Part shown: positions 18,146 through 28,600 of the stretch, piece after piece
Numbering within the stretch: position 1 is the stretch's first letter
How the letters are laid out: each line of letters opens with the position of its first letter
Assembly (NCBI GenBank): GCA_007695145.1
Contig: REEI01000038.1
Coordinates: 1-35,807, forward strand
Reading direction: 5' to 3'
Length of the DNA stretch: 35,807 nucleotides
From: Saprospirales bacterium
Lineage (GTDB): Bacteria > Bacteroidota > Bacteroidia > Chitinophagales > Saprospiraceae
Position numbers and translations under genes: made by a program
The notes under the pieces: generated by a model
Databases searched by the model: none
Seen by the model: only the letters and a program-made list of their open reading frames with translations
What the model was told of the DNA's origin: nothing

Positions 18146-18787
18146 TTATTGATCCAACTTTTCCAAAGTACTTTGAAGGGTCTTTATCATAAAATGCTGC
18201 TGATAATAAAGATCAGAAATTAGACCATAGAAGAGAATATAGTTCTCATAAGCCAAACTATCATCAAGAATCTGTCTGGAAGAAAGAAAGTCCACTGCAT
18301 TGTGAATCGCCCGGTCCACAAATTCCTGCTGTCTAAAGGCTCTGTTGATCATCAACCTCATTTCAATAGAGATTCTTGGATTGGTTTGGCGCAGATAATC
18401 CCAACTATCATGAGTTAAAATCTCCCGAAAAATTCCCCTGTCTCCGGTCAGATGATTAATGTTGAAGGATTGTATGCTTTGCGGTCCCTCACTTATTATT
18501 TCCTCCAGTCCCTCCAAAATCAATTTGTGATAAGGAGTCCATTCCTTCATAATTTCCTTATTGCGGGTCATTTCTTCGATCACCGAACTGAGAACATCGG
18601 CTGCCTGGCGATCTTCCTGTTGATGATGCCATCTATCGGTCAGCCAAAAAGCCAATAAAACACTGGCAAAGATCAATACTGCCTGAATGAAATGATCTTT
18701 TAAACTGGCAGTAAATCTACTTGAAGCCTGATTGGAATTTGCCATGAAGAACGGTCCTTTATTAAAATCCGAAACTAAATTAGGCAT
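18146..18787 (-). CDS. Small single-pass membrane protein, DUF6090-like layout
   Basis: 213 aa from the ATG at 18787; an internal ATG at 18745 (MANSNQASS) would remove 14 residues and is equally plausible. One transmembrane helix, IQAVLIFASVLLAFWLTD (about 34-51), is followed by HHQQEDRQAADVLSSVIEEM and a helical domain. This arrangement, a short N-terminus, one helix, then a helical region starting with charged EDRQ-like residues and a Glu-rich helix, resembles the DUF6090 family in layout. Function unknown. It reads in the same direction as the YwqK/TonB gene, 58 bp or more upstream of it, and could share its transcript. Confidence 0.6.
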   Translation of the reverse strand: MPNLVSDFNKGPFFMANSNQASSRFTASLKDHFIQAVLIFASVLLAFWLTDRWHHQQEDRQAADVLSSVIEEMTRNKEIMKEWTPYHKLILEGLEEIISEGPQSIQSFNINHLTGDRGIFREILTHDSWDYLRQTNPRISIEMRLMINRAFRQQEFVDRAIHNAVDFLSSRQILDDSLAYENYILFYGLISDLYYQQHFMIKTLQSTLEKLDQ

Positions 18788-18977
18788 ATAATTGATAACT
18801 CAAGACTCTTGGGCTAATTTTTTGTCGTAAAAACATGTACCAATAAGGAAATAAGACTTAGAGGATTCAGCAAGGAATGTATTTACCTATATTTTGAAGG
18901 TAACTTCCCTGATAAAAATACTTCCTCAAAGCCCAAGGTTTCGTGTGGAGGTAGATGGTGTAAATTTTATGCAAACG

Positions 18978-19012
18978 AAAAAAGGGAGTTACAGCAAACT
19001 GCCATAACTCCC
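18978..19012 (-). terminator. Rho-independent terminator of the tRNA operon
   Basis: On the minus strand a perfect 8-bp stem, GGGAGTTA / TAACTCCC (with an additional inner CAG/CTG pairing), is followed by six T residues, 12 nt after the tRNA-Pro 3' end. Confidence 0.9.
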
Positions 19013-19023
19013 TTGTTAACAGG

Positions 19024-19098
19024 TCGGGGCGGCAGGATTCGAACCTGCGACCCCCTGCTCCCAAAGCAGGTGCGCTAACCGGACTGCGCTACGCCCCG
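19024..19098 (-). tRNA. tRNA-Pro (anticodon TGG)
   Basis: A 75-nt cloverleaf on the minus strand. The 7-bp acceptor stem is perfect (CGGGGCG / CGCCCCG), the discriminator base is A, the T arm contains GGTTCGAATCC, and the anticodon loop is in ctgctTTGGGAgcag. The CCA end is not encoded (the next bases are CCT). Confidence 0.95.
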
Positions 19099-19154
19099 TA
19101 CGTGCCTTTTTCCAATGGACCGTGGCCGAAAATTAATCGGTTTTGGAAAAATGG

Positions 19155-19243
19155 CGGTGAGGGCGGGATTCGAACCCGCGGTACGCGTTTCCACGTACGC
19201 CGGTTTAGCAAACCGGTGGTTTCAGCCACTCACCCACCTCACC
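19155..19243 (-). tRNA. tRNA-Ser (anticodon GCT)
   Basis: An 89-nt class II tRNA on the minus strand. The acceptor stem is GGTGAGG / CCTCACC with discriminator G. The anticodon stem CCGGT / ACCGG holds a TTGCTAA loop, a long variable arm follows, and the T arm carries GGTTCGAATCC. Bases 19154-19152 read CCA, so the 3' end may be encoded. It lies 56 nt upstream of tRNA-Pro and 91 nt downstream of dnaA in the same direction. Confidence 0.95.
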
Positions 19244-19334
19244 ATTTTAATTTTTACCAGCCCTCATTCGGGCTTTTTGAAAGCGAGTGCAAATATACGG
19301 AAGTATTGAATTACCAAAAAAATTATTTTCAAAC

Positions 19335-20723
19335 TTATTTTTTAAAAGTTAGCTCGATGTCTCTCTCCAGATTTTTCACCTTGTCTCTGAATAGTTTATT
19401 GGTCTCAATCTGATCTTTGACTGCTTTGCAGGCATGTATAACCGTACTGTGGTCCCTACCTCCAAAACTCTCGCCAATTTCCTTGTAGGAAGCGTTGGTA
19501 TATTTTTTTGAGAGGTACATTATAATCTGTCTGGCAGAAACAAAATCTCTCTTTCGAGATTTCCCTGCGACTTGCCTCACATCCATTTCCAGTGCATCGC
19601 ATACAAGTGATTTGATATTTTCTACATTGATCTCTTTTTGCTCCTTCTCTATAAATTTAGTCAGGATGGACTCTGCGAGAGCAATGTCAATTTTGGCATT
19701 GGTTACATTGGCCTGAAAAAGCAGAGAGGTGAGCAATCCCTCCAATTCGCGGATATTGTCGCGAATATTAAAACAGACATACTCCAATACTTCATTGGGT
19801 ATTTGCTTCCTTTCTTTCTCGAGTTTGTATTGAGCAATTGCCATTCTGGTTTCAAAGTCAGGCGCGGTGAGGTCGGCCGAAAGCCCCCATTTGAAGCGGC
19901 TAATCAATCGTTCATCCATCCCATCTAAATCCTTGGGTGGTCGATCGGAAGTGAGTACTATCTGCTTTCCGTTGTGATGTATTTGGTTGAAAATATGAAA
20001 GAGAATTTCCTGAGTTTTCTCTCGGTTTGCCAGAAAATGTATGTCATCCAAAATAAAGAGATCCAAATCCTGATAGAAAGCTACCAATTCGGAAATATTA
20101 CCGGATTTTATGGCCTGAATAATTTGATTGGTAAACTTTTCAGTGCTGACATAAAGTACTTTTAAATCCGACTTATAAGAGATGGCTAGATTGCCAATGG
20201 CATGCGCAAGATGGGTCTTACCAAGGCCTGAATTTCCGTAAATAGTTAGGGGATTAAATGCAGTAGAACCAGGGCTTTCGGCCAACCTTATACCTGCAGA
20301 CCTCGCAAGCTTGTTGCAGTCCCCTTCAATAAAGTTATCAAAGGTGTATTTCCCAATCAACTGTGGCTCTACCCTTATTTTTTTTATGCCTGGAATGACA
20401 AAGGGGTTTCTGATCACCTCTTTTTCCTGAGATTTCTCTTTCCTTTTGGTGTTAGCGGATTCTGTCTCCCTTTGCCTTATGATTTGATACTCAAGTCTGG
20501 CATTGGGGCCTAGCTCATTTCTAATGGTCTGCTTGAGAACTTCCAAATAGTGCTCCTCAAGATGTTTGTAAAAAAACTCATTGGGCAACTGAACTGTCAA
20601 CACATTCTTATCCAGAGCAACCGGCACAATAGGACGAAACCAGGTTCGGAAGCTCCGTTCGTTGACATTGTTCCTGATATTGGTAAGACAGGAATCCCAC
20701 ACCTTGTTTATATCAGCATTCAT
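19335..20723 (-). CDS. dnaA: Chromosomal replication initiator protein DnaA
   Basis: AAA+ ATPase that binds DnaA boxes and melts oriC. I start it at the ATG at 20723 (MNADINKVWDSC); the longer frame would begin with a TTG seven codons upstream. The product is 462 aa. Domain I (about 1-75) has NVNERSFRTWFRPIVP. A charged linker follows, then the AAA+ domain with Walker A GNSGLGKTH (about 163-171), Walker B LFILDDIHFL (about 222-231) and later LDGMDERLISRFKWG. Domain IV ends with SFGGRDHSTVIHACKAV, the DnaA-box-binding signature. No DnaA box cluster is seen nearby, and dnaN or recF are not adjacent, so oriC is probably elsewhere, as is often the case in Bacteroidota. Confidence 0.97.
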   Translation of the reverse strand: MNADINKVWDSCLTNIRNNVNERSFRTWFRPIVPVALDKNVLTVQLPNEFFYKHLEEHYLEVLKQTIRNELGPNARLEYQIIRQRETESANTKRKEKSQEKEVIRNPFVIPGIKKIRVEPQLIGKYTFDNFIEGDCNKLARSAGIRLAESPGSTAFNPLTIYGNSGLGKTHLAHAIGNLAISYKSDLKVLYVSTEKFTNQIIQAIKSGNISELVAFYQDLDLFILDDIHFLANREKTQEILFHIFNQIHHNGKQIVLTSDRPPKDLDGMDERLISRFKWGLSADLTAPDFETRMAIAQYKLEKERKQIPNEVLEYVCFNIRDNIRELEGLLTSLLFQANVTNAKIDIALAESILTKFIEKEQKEINVENIKSLVCDALEMDVRQVAGKSRKRDFVSARQIIMYLSKKYTNASYKEIGESFGGRDHSTVIHACKAVKDQIETNKLFRDKVKNLERDIELTFKK

Positions 20724-21098
20724 TTCAGCCGTCAATATACCCAACTCACTAAAGATTTTAAAGAATTATTAGGATTTTTTTCGTCTGTCAAAGTTTCGAC
20801 AGACACCTTTCTGAGAGGCCTCCCAATATTATTTCTCAAAAAGGGCTTCGAAGTTAGGCAGATTTCTATAAACGGCATTAAAAAAACTACACTAAAACAC
20901 CTATATCTTTTTATGTGATATTTAATTGATTATATACCAATAAGTCGGCTGAAACAATTTTTTCGATATTGTTCTGGCGAGTAATTGAGTATTTAAAAAC
21001 AGTTTTTCAAACGAAAATATAGCGCAAAAGAGTCATTGATTGGAGGTGGGATTTTCAAAAATATTTAAGGAAAATACAAGGCATCTGTGAGCAGGTAT
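20724..21098. other. AT-rich intergenic region upstream of dnaA
   Basis: This region contains no gene and no TTATCCACA-type DnaA boxes, so there is no sign of an origin. Apart from the palindrome at 20783-20804 it shows only AT-rich sequence. No TAnnTTTG element for dnaA was found. Confidence 0.6.
20783..20804. promoter_or_regulatory. Palindrome upstream of dnaA, possible operator
   Basis: GTCTGTC-aaagtttc-GACAGAC: seven outer base pairs are perfect and two more pair in the centre (9 of 11 positions). It lies 60 bp upstream of the dnaA start. It has no T tract, so it is more like a dimeric repressor site than a terminator. The binding factor is unknown. Confidence 0.35.
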
Positions 21099-21140
21099 AA
21101 AAAAAGAACCCCCTTTACCACATTAGGCAAAGAGGGGGTC
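21099..21140 (-). terminator. Rho-independent terminator of the 1350-aa giant protein gene
   Basis: On the minus strand ACCCCCTCTTTGCC pairs with GGTAAAGGGGGTT around a short loop and is followed by TTCTTTTTTT, 35 nt after the stop codon. The preceding GGGATGGGACC is shared with the terminator of the neighbouring paralog. Confidence 0.9.
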
Positions 21141-21174
21141 CCATCCCAAAAATTAAAACAGTAAATCTTTATAA

Positions 21175-24100
21175 TCAGTCGATGATGATCATTTTTCTTG
21201 AAGCGTTGAAGTTCTCTGCATCTAATCGATAATAGAGTACTCCTCCCACATTTAGATCTGATCTTCTTACCGTCAATTCGTTATATCCAGCCACAAAGTG
21301 GTCTGAATACTCGTAAACCAGCTTTCCGGTAACATCGTATATGGTCAGTGTAGCGTATTGGCTTTGAGGAAGTCTAAAACCAATTACAGTTTCATCTCTG
21401 AAAGGATTCGGTCTGTTTTGGAACAGGACAAATCCATCAGATTCTGTTACATTGTCAAATTTCAATTCCAACGGTCTTGCATTGTCACCTTCATAAATTT
21501 CAGCCGTGGTAACTGTAGAACCCATATTGATCAAATCGCTCAACTTTCCGCTCTCTCTGGCTGTGAAGATCAACTCAAAAAGTTTTTCTCCCTCAGGCAG
21601 AGAAGCCATATCAGGATCGGACCAGGAGGCAGTCAATAAACCCTCTGACAAGAACCTAAAACCAAAGTTTTGATCAGAAATATCCAACATGCCACCTTTT
21701 ATATCTATCAACTCCAGTGTAGCAGGGTCAAACATAACTGTACCCTGAAATCCAAGGATATCACTAAAATCTGTTGCATAGAAGGGAACAACAACCATTT
21801 CACCTCTTTGGAAACTTTGATCAGTCACCAGGAAGGACAGAGGTTCCTCAAAGCTCCTTTCCTCCGCTCCAGCTGCACTAACAGTTATAGCGCTATTGTT
21901 GACATCACCCACTTTCACAGCTACAAAATTGGATCTCACCAGATTGTCATTGAAATCGAAAATATCAACCAACTCCGGGAAATTCTCCGTTAGCGGATTA
22001 TCCGAATTGAAGTTGTGCTCACCATCTATAAATCTCCAGGAAGCATTATTTGAAAACTGATCTGTTGTACCCAAGATTAGTCGACGGAGCTCAGCAACAT
22101 CAATTACTGAGATATTGCCATTATTCGCAACATCGGCTGCTATGAGGCTATAAGGTGAAGTCAGTTCCTGAATTCCAAGAATGTGGCGCTGAATGAGTGC
22201 GATATCATAAGTCGTGACTCCATTCAATGGGTTGTCATTCTTTTGAGGAACTACCTGATAATCTTTACCCATAGGAACATCCGGGAATGCAAAAAACCCG
22301 TGTTCTGAAGTCATTGTGGGAGCAAAAGCTGAACCAACAAGACTGACTTCCACATCCTCTACTCCCTCATCATTAGAATTCACAATCATACCGGCTATTG
22401 AGCCACCAATACCTCCTGTTCCATTATCCGGACAAACTTGATTGTTGTCTTGAATAATCACATAAGTAATACAGAGGTCCTGATTGCCCACTTCATCTGT
22501 CACCCATATTTCTACAATTCTCTGACCGAGTGAATCGCAATCAAATAGTCTGGTCTGATCATTTGGATCAGAGGAGAAAGAGAAAGTGAGTTCATAACCA
22601 CAAGAATGGGAACTTCCCGCATCGAACATAGAGGCATGAAGTTCAATTTCTGCCCAGTCAGCTTCCCCGTCACCGCTCAAATCCATGGGCATAGTTTCTG
22701 CGGCAAGTCCATGGTAGCAAACTGGCTTGGGCTGAGTGCAATTTTGAATTTCAAACAAGTGGGTACAGGTAGTTTTATTGCCACACTGGTCTTCAACTGT
22801 CCACACAATTCTATGAGTTCCTACGGGATAGCTTCCACTGGCTTCATTAGGTGCGTTGCCCACAGCCGCAAAAGGATTATTATTTGGACTAAAATCAAAT
22901 ACCCCATTATTAAAGGCGTCTATCTGATAGGTCCAACGGAGTTCGTCCTCAGGGGTACAATCATCAATTGCCTCCTGACGAAGCTCAATAAAGGTAGCAG
23001 AACAATTTGGGTCGAATGAGCAGATAACGATATCTTCACAGTCAGTAGTAAACTCAGGTGCATTGGTATTCTTGATCTTTATGGTCTGCTTATGTTCCCA
23101 TATAGTATAAACACCTAAATGCTGCTGACACCAATCAACCACTTTCCAGGTTCTAATGATCTTGAAGCAGGAAGGATCACTGGCTGAGCTCACCACAAAT
23201 ACCTCATCTTCCGGAGTATTTATTCCAACCAGATCGCAAAATCCTGAATTGAGGATTGGTCTGCCTGTAATATCCGGATCCAAATCGCCCGGATCACAAA
23301 CACCCGTATCAATGGTCACATCATCAGGCCAGGTTATATCGGCAACTGAAAATGGGAAGTAATTTTCTACCGTGATGGTTTGGACACAGCTAGAAGAGGG
23401 GCCGCCGGGTCCATCGGCCGTGAAAATTCTGGAAATAGTTCCCACTCCACACTGATCAATATCAAACTGATCTGATTCAGTTACACTGACCGCACAATTA
23501 TCGTAAGCAAATCCATCCAATCCCCAATTAAATGGCTGAGTTAGATTGGGATTGTCGGGATCGTTAATAATGATGGGATTTCTGGGGTCGAGATTAGGAT
23601 CCTGGAGATCTGAGAGATTATCGACAACCACCACATCGCCAAAAAGACTGAGATTTGCCGGGTCAAACGTAAATTGGCAACTTATTGTAATATCCGGAGG
23701 ACAACTAATAGCAGCAGGCAATTTGTCCTGTACTTCTACTTCAACCATACACTCATTAGAGTTTCCTGAGGTGTCAAATACACGAAGAATCACCTGAATA
23801 TTGTTGTTGGGAATATCGCAACAGGAGAACTCAATGGAAGACCCAAATTGTGTACCATAACCACAAGAGGCGGTCATTCTAGCAACCTCAAAATAATCTA
23901 TCCCGCACTCGTCGTGACTTCCATTGTCAAAACTGGTTGGGAAGACCTCAGCAAGACCATTACTTGAAAGTGCAACTACTGTAACTGTTTTACAAACAGC
24001 AATAGGGGGGGTTTTGTCTTCCACCAAAACATTGATAGAACAGGAACTTGAATTCAGGCAATCATCATATGCTGTATAGGTAACTAAATTGTCACCAACG

Positions 24101-25227
24101 GGCAATACAACAAATCCTCCGTTGCTATTTTGAAGAAAACCACCAGGATAGGTAACATCTACCCTAAGGATATCATTACAATTATCACTGACAATAGCCG
24201 GTGCCAGGAATACTCCTGCAGAGCAACTTTGAGGCGAAGTAGTTACTGTGAGGTCAGCAGGACATACAATATCCGGACCTTCCTCATCAGTTATTTCAAT
24301 TACCTGAATAGAAGCTTCCACAATTTCCTGACTGCACCACCACTCGCGAACTGTCCAGGTTCTGATTATTTTATCTTTACAGTTGATGTTTGGAAAAACA
24401 ACATCGTGATAAGTAACCAAAATATTGCAGTAGTCACCGGAGATGGGATACAAGTCTATACCATCAAGGGTCGGCACCCCTGAGAAAGATGGATGAGGAT
24501 GACCATTTCCATCGACCGGAAAGTTACCATCGCAAGATAATTGGGTGCCATCTGCAACCGACAGGTCATCAGGAAATTCTATCAAGCTCATGTCAATTCG
24601 CTCCAGGTAGTAGACTTTTTCACATACTGAGGACTGATTGCCTGATGCATCAGTAGCTACATAAGACCTGGTTACTGTCTTGATAAAATCCGGATCACAA
24701 GCCAGAGAGGTGATGGTCTCATTGAGCAATGTTACGGTGATATCATCCGGGTCCGTACAGTTGTCATATACGAAAGGGATATCGTGCTCAATCATCTGCC
24801 AACAAGACATGGTATCGCTTGTACACTCTATCACAGGTGGCATTTTATCCTCCACCAAAATGGTACTCCAGCAATGATTGCCACTTGGCACATCCATCAC
24901 TTTTACCGTTAATGTCAAACCAATGTGCTCGTAATTTACCATTGGCGAAGTGGGTATGGGCAGTCCATTGCTGCCAAGTACCTCCACCACATAATTTCCG
25001 GAGCATTGCGAAGGAGTGGATACCATATCAAAGGTGATCACAGCTTCACAGTTTTCATCTACAGAAACCTGTGTGTTAAAGCAAGCCATCACACAATTAC
25101 CTTGTGCTAATGAATTGCCGGGATTAATAATCAGGAAAAGACAAAGAGCCGAAACTGAATAAATGATCTCCTTCCAGTTGCGGGTTGACCTACCCTGCTC
25201 ATTTGAAGTAAATGTAGTTTTCTTCAT
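21175..25227 (-). CDS. Giant T9SS-secreted protein: Ig/HYR-like repeats, dockerin-like, cohesin-like, sorting domain
   Basis: 1350-aa exported protein, first of three paralogs. A long positively charged n-region (about 24 aa) precedes the signal core, which ends GNSLAQ. Residues about 45-930 are cysteine-containing beta modules separated by VEDKMPP/VEDKTPP/VQDKLP-type joints, including one clear HYR unit (about 316-405, CPADLTVTTSPQSC to TAYDDC). A DLSGDGEAD Ca-binding loop lies near 830-840. A CarboxypepD_reg-like segment (about 943-997) leads to a dockerin-like pair (998-1060: NPLNGVTTYDIALIQRHILG and ADVANNGNISVIDVAELRRL). A cohesin-like beta domain (about 1120-1250) and a T9SS type A sorting domain (about 1266-1350, NRPNPFRDETVIGF to MIIID) follow. 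Probably a surface or matrix structural or adhesive protein; ligand unknown. Confidence 0.85.
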   Translation of the reverse strand: MKKTTFTSNEQGRSTRNWKEIIYSVSALCLFLIINPGNSLAQGNCVMACFNTQVSVDENCEAVITFDMVSTPSQCSGNYVVEVLGSNGLPIPTSPMVNYEHIGLTLTVKVMDVPSGNHCWSTILVEDKMPPVIECTSDTMSCWQMIEHDIPFVYDNCTDPDDITVTLLNETITSLACDPDFIKTVTRSYVATDASGNQSSVCEKVYYLERIDMSLIEFPDDLSVADGTQLSCDGNFPVDGNGHPHPSFSGVPTLDGIDLYPISGDYCNILVTYHDVVFPNINCKDKIIRTWTVREWWCSQEIVEASIQVIEITDEEGPDIVCPADLTVTTSPQSCSAGVFLAPAIVSDNCNDILRVDVTYPGGFLQNSNGGFVVLPVGDNLVTYTAYDDCLNSSSCSINVLVEDKTPPIAVCKTVTVVALSSNGLAEVFPTSFDNGSHDECGIDYFEVARMTASCGYGTQFGSSIEFSCCDIPNNNIQVILRVFDTSGNSNECMVEVEVQDKLPAAISCPPDITISCQFTFDPANLSLFGDVVVVDNLSDLQDPNLDPRNPIIINDPDNPNLTQPFNWGLDGFAYDNCAVSVTESDQFDIDQCGVGTISRIFTADGPGGPSSSCVQTITVENYFPFSVADITWPDDVTIDTGVCDPGDLDPDITGRPILNSGFCDLVGINTPEDEVFVVSSASDPSCFKIIRTWKVVDWCQQHLGVYTIWEHKQTIKIKNTNAPEFTTDCEDIVICSFDPNCSATFIELRQEAIDDCTPEDELRWTYQIDAFNNGVFDFSPNNNPFAAVGNAPNEASGSYPVGTHRIVWTVEDQCGNKTTCTHLFEIQNCTQPKPVCYHGLAAETMPMDLSGDGEADWAEIELHASMFDAGSSHSCGYELTFSFSSDPNDQTRLFDCDSLGQRIVEIWVTDEVGNQDLCITYVIIQDNNQVCPDNGTGGIGGSIAGMIVNSNDEGVEDVEVSLVGSAFAPTMTSEHGFFAFPDVPMGKDYQVVPQKNDNPLNGVTTYDIALIQRHILGIQELTSPYSLIAADVANNGNISVIDVAELRRLILGTTDQFSNNASWRFIDGEHNFNSDNPLTENFPELVDIFDFNDNLVRSNFVAVKVGDVNNSAITVSAAGAEERSFEEPLSFLVTDQSFQRGEMVVVPFYATDFSDILGFQGTVMFDPATLELIDIKGGMLDISDQNFGFRFLSEGLLTASWSDPDMASLPEGEKLFELIFTARESGKLSDLINMGSTVTTAEIYEGDNARPLELKFDNVTESDGFVLFQNRPNPFRDETVIGFRLPQSQYATLTIYDVTGKLVYEYSDHFVAGYNELTVRRSDLNVGGVLYYRLDAENFNASRKMIIID

Positions 25228-25388
25228 GAGACCTTAGTTTTAGTTAGTTAATTTTTTAAATGCAATGACCGTTACAATTAGCATTAACTGACCAACTCAC
25301 CAGGCAGCAATTGGGATGAGACCTATTACTGTCTTGAGATGTATCTTAACACTAACAAATTTGACTATCGCACTTTGCGAAAAGTCGG

Positions 25389-25450
25389 GTTGGTTGGAAA
25401 ATTATTATCAGGTCGGTTGTGCAGGTTGGAATTGCACAATTAAGGTTGGA
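25389..25450 (-). repeat. GGTTGG/CCAACC motif array in the leader of the 1350-aa gene
   Basis: Four copies of GGTTGG on the plus strand (CCAACC on the transcript) begin at 25389, 25393, 25425 and 25445, with a partial copy (GGTTG) at 25416. The last two start 20 nt apart. An inverted repeat TGTGCA...TGCACA (25420-25439) lies inside. The array is between the candidate promoter at 25498 and the start codon at 25227, so it would be in the mRNA leader. The rest of this 455-bp gap shows no gene. Confidence 0.55.
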
Positions 25451-25497
25451 ATAAATTAAACTTACGCTTAATACATGACTTCTTTTGTCATCAGGGG

Positions 25498-25529
25498 CAA
25501 ATATATTACGAATATTCCTATATCAACAA
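25498..25529 (-). promoter_or_regulatory. Promoter of the 1350-aa giant protein gene (TTGTTG-N18-TATATTTG)
   Basis: The minus strand has TATATTTG (25505-25498), matching TAnnTTTG, with TTG repeats 18 nt upstream (25529-25524). Initiation near 25491 would give a leader of about 260 nt. The paralog at 30746 has the same -7 octamer. Confidence 0.6.
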
Positions 25530-25597
25530 GAAACCACATGGGTATTTTTTATATGTTATTATTATTTAATGTGTATAATTCTACTGTACAGCACAAT

Positions 25598-25635
25598 AAA
25601 AAAACCTCCCCCTTGAACTTTTTCAAAGAGGAGGT
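25598..25635 (-). terminator. Rho-independent terminator of the 1687-aa giant protein gene
   Basis: On the minus strand ACCTCCTCTTTGAA pairs with TTCAAGGGGGAGGT around a 4-base loop, followed by a run of T residues, about 48 nt after the stop codon. Its flank GGGATGGGACC and its general design match the terminator at 21099. Confidence 0.93.
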
Positions 25636-25682
25636 CCCATCCCAAAAACAGTAAACTATATTTTTAGGTCATCAAGCGCAGT

Positions 25683-28600
25683 TTATCTAATGATGATCAT
25701 TTTTCTGGTTGCGCTAAAGCCTTCGGTATCTAATCGATAATAATATACACCGCTGCTCCAGGAGAAGATGTCCGATATTTTCACCTCGTTATAGCCCCTG
25801 CTAAAAAAGTCCTCAAAAACAGCGACTGCTTTTCCTTTAACATCGACAATCGTAATCTTGGCATTCGCATCACTGGCCATATTAAATCCAATCACGGTAT
25901 AATCCCTGAATGGATTAGGCTGATTTTGATAAAGCTCAAAACTTTCTGAAGTCTGCTGTGCTGTTTGAAAATTCAACTCCATTGGTCTAGGCTCACCATT
26001 GGTGTAGGCTATCACGGGAGTTTTGGAAGAAGAGAGATTTAGAGAACCTGTCAACCATCCATCTTCTATGGCTTCAAATACAAGCGTAAACAGTACCTCA
26101 CCCTCATTTAAGGTAGTGGGCAGCAGGTCGTTCCAGCTAAAGGTAATCATGCCTTCATTCAGGTAAGAAGTGCCGATCTGATAATCACTCAGATCAATTG
26201 CTCCCTTTTCTAAACCCTGCCATCTAAGTTCGTTATTATTAAACAGGAGGGTAAACTGGAAGGCATCCACACTTCTAAAGTCCTCAGCTCTAAAATCGAC
26301 TTTTACGGTTTGGCCCCTTTCAAAACTCATATTGTTGAGTCTAAATGCCAGTGGTTCAGCATAGGTCCTTGACTCAGCTCCCTGGTTCAATCCGCTTGGA
26401 TCAACGCTACTGTTGATATCACCAACCTTTACAGCTATAAAGTCGAGGCCTGTCATGTTGGAATTAAAATCAGGAATCATATAAGTCTCATTGAAATCTT
26501 CATTCAATGGATCAAATCCATCAAATTGATAGGCTGCATCAACAAACCTCCACGATTTATTTCTGGTAAACTTATCGATAGTTCCAAGAATCATTCTTCT
26601 TAGCTCTGCCACATCTCTCACATCGACCACCCCGTTATTATCTATATCAGCAGCGATCCATTGATAGGGGCTAGAGAAATACTGAATTCCAAGAATATGT
26701 CTCTGCATTAAAGCGATATCATAGGTCGTAACTCCATCCAGGTAACCGTAGTCTTTTTCAGGTACTACTTCATAGGCTCCCCCTAATGGCATAGGTGGAA
26801 AATTGTAATTACCTGATTGATCGGTCATGGCAGGTCCCATTGCAGCACCCTCCAATTGCACTTCTACATCTTTAACCTTGTTACCATTCTCCATTTGGAC
26901 CAGACCACTGATTATCCCGTTGTCATCTCCACCGGAACTGCCACCTGCAGAAGGACACACTTCATTATTATCCTGCACTTCCACATGACCAATACAGAAA
27001 TCCTGGTTGCCATTCTCATCGGTTACATACATTGGTAAAAACAAACTTCCAAGATCGTCACAACCCAATCCAATCACATTGTCCTGAGGATCTGGAGAGA
27101 AGGAGAATACCACATCGTAACCGCAGCTGTGGTGACTTCCTGCATTCAGAAGGTGAGCGGGAAGATCGAGCATAGCAGTATCTGGAGTTCCGTCACCATT
27201 GGTATCCATGGGCATCAACTCAACAGCAATACCATTTCTACAAATTGCCTTTGGAGGGGTGCAGTTTATAATGGTGAAGAATTGCTGACAAGTAGTCACA
27301 TTTCCACAACCATCTTCAACGGACCATATTATGCGGTGGTTGCCCAGTGGGTAGTTGCCGCTTGCATCCGTTGGATCCATAATATTGGCATATGGATTAT
27401 AGCTGGAACTCAGTTCAAAAATGCCATTGTTGTCCAGATCAATGTCATATCTCCAGTTGAGTTCATTTTGCGGAGTGCAATCATCTTCAGCTGACTGAGT
27501 CAGTTCCACAAAAGCAGTACCACAATTTGGGTCAAAAGAGCAGGTGTTTATTTCCTCGCAATTTCCTGTAATGACAGGTGCCACATCATTGACTACTTTT
27601 ATAGTCTGGTCTCTTACCCAGGTAATGTACTGGCCATTTTCAAACTGACACCAATCAATAACGGTCCAGGTCCTGATTATTTTAAAACAGGCAGGATCAC
27701 TTGGACTATTGATATAAAACACCTGATCAGAGTAATTGAAGTGAACCAGGTCACAGATATCGTCATCAAATTCGGGTTGACCGGTTACTGACGGACTGAG
27801 GTCTAATGCATTACAACCATTGTTGACCATAACATCTTCAGGCCAGGTGATCTGATCTTGTGTAAAGGGGGTAAAGTTGTCAAAAGAAATCACCTGATGA
27901 CATTGGCCTCCAACTTCTCCATCTACACCTATTGCTGAGAAAGTTCTTACGATGGATCCCATGCCACAGTTATCTATGTTGCTCACGAAGCTCTCTGTGA
28001 CTGATACATCACAATTGTCATAAGCAAAACCATCAAGTCCCCAATTTTTAGGTTGAGTTTCAAATGGGTTCCCAATATCATCGATAATTATTGGGTTTCT
28101 AGGATCGAGGTTGGGATCCTGAAGATCACTGAGATTATCCAGTACTACAACTGTTCCAAAAACTGAAAGATCATTCTCGTCAAATGGATACTGACAGCTT
28201 ACTGTAATGTTTGGCGGGCAGCTAATTGCTGGGGGCAATTTATCCTGCACTTCCACCTCTATCATGCACTCGTTGGTATTTCCGGAGGTATCATACACCC
28301 TCAGGATGATCATAATCGGGTTGTCTGCAAGGTCACAGCAGAAAAAGTCAATATATGGCTTAAAAGATGGCAACTCTCCATCACAACCAATATCCATTCT
28401 GCTCACCTCAAAACCTCCAATACCGCACTCATCAAAACTTCCATTGTCAAAAACCTCAGCATTTACTCTTGCTGTACCATCATTGGTCAGTGATACAACA
28501 GTAGATTCCTTACATACCGGCACAGGAGGAGTTTCGTCCACCACGCTTACTGTCATTGTGCAGCTAGAACTGTTAGGGGCACAGTTGTCATAGGCTGTGA

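Noticed and set aside
19259-19278. Hairpin AGCCC...GGGCT followed by T residues
   Set aside because: The T tract is on the plus strand, but all neighbouring transcripts are on the minus strand, and the stem is only 5 bp.
20724-21098. Possible oriC next to dnaA
   Set aside because: No DnaA boxes and no repeated 13-mers were seen.
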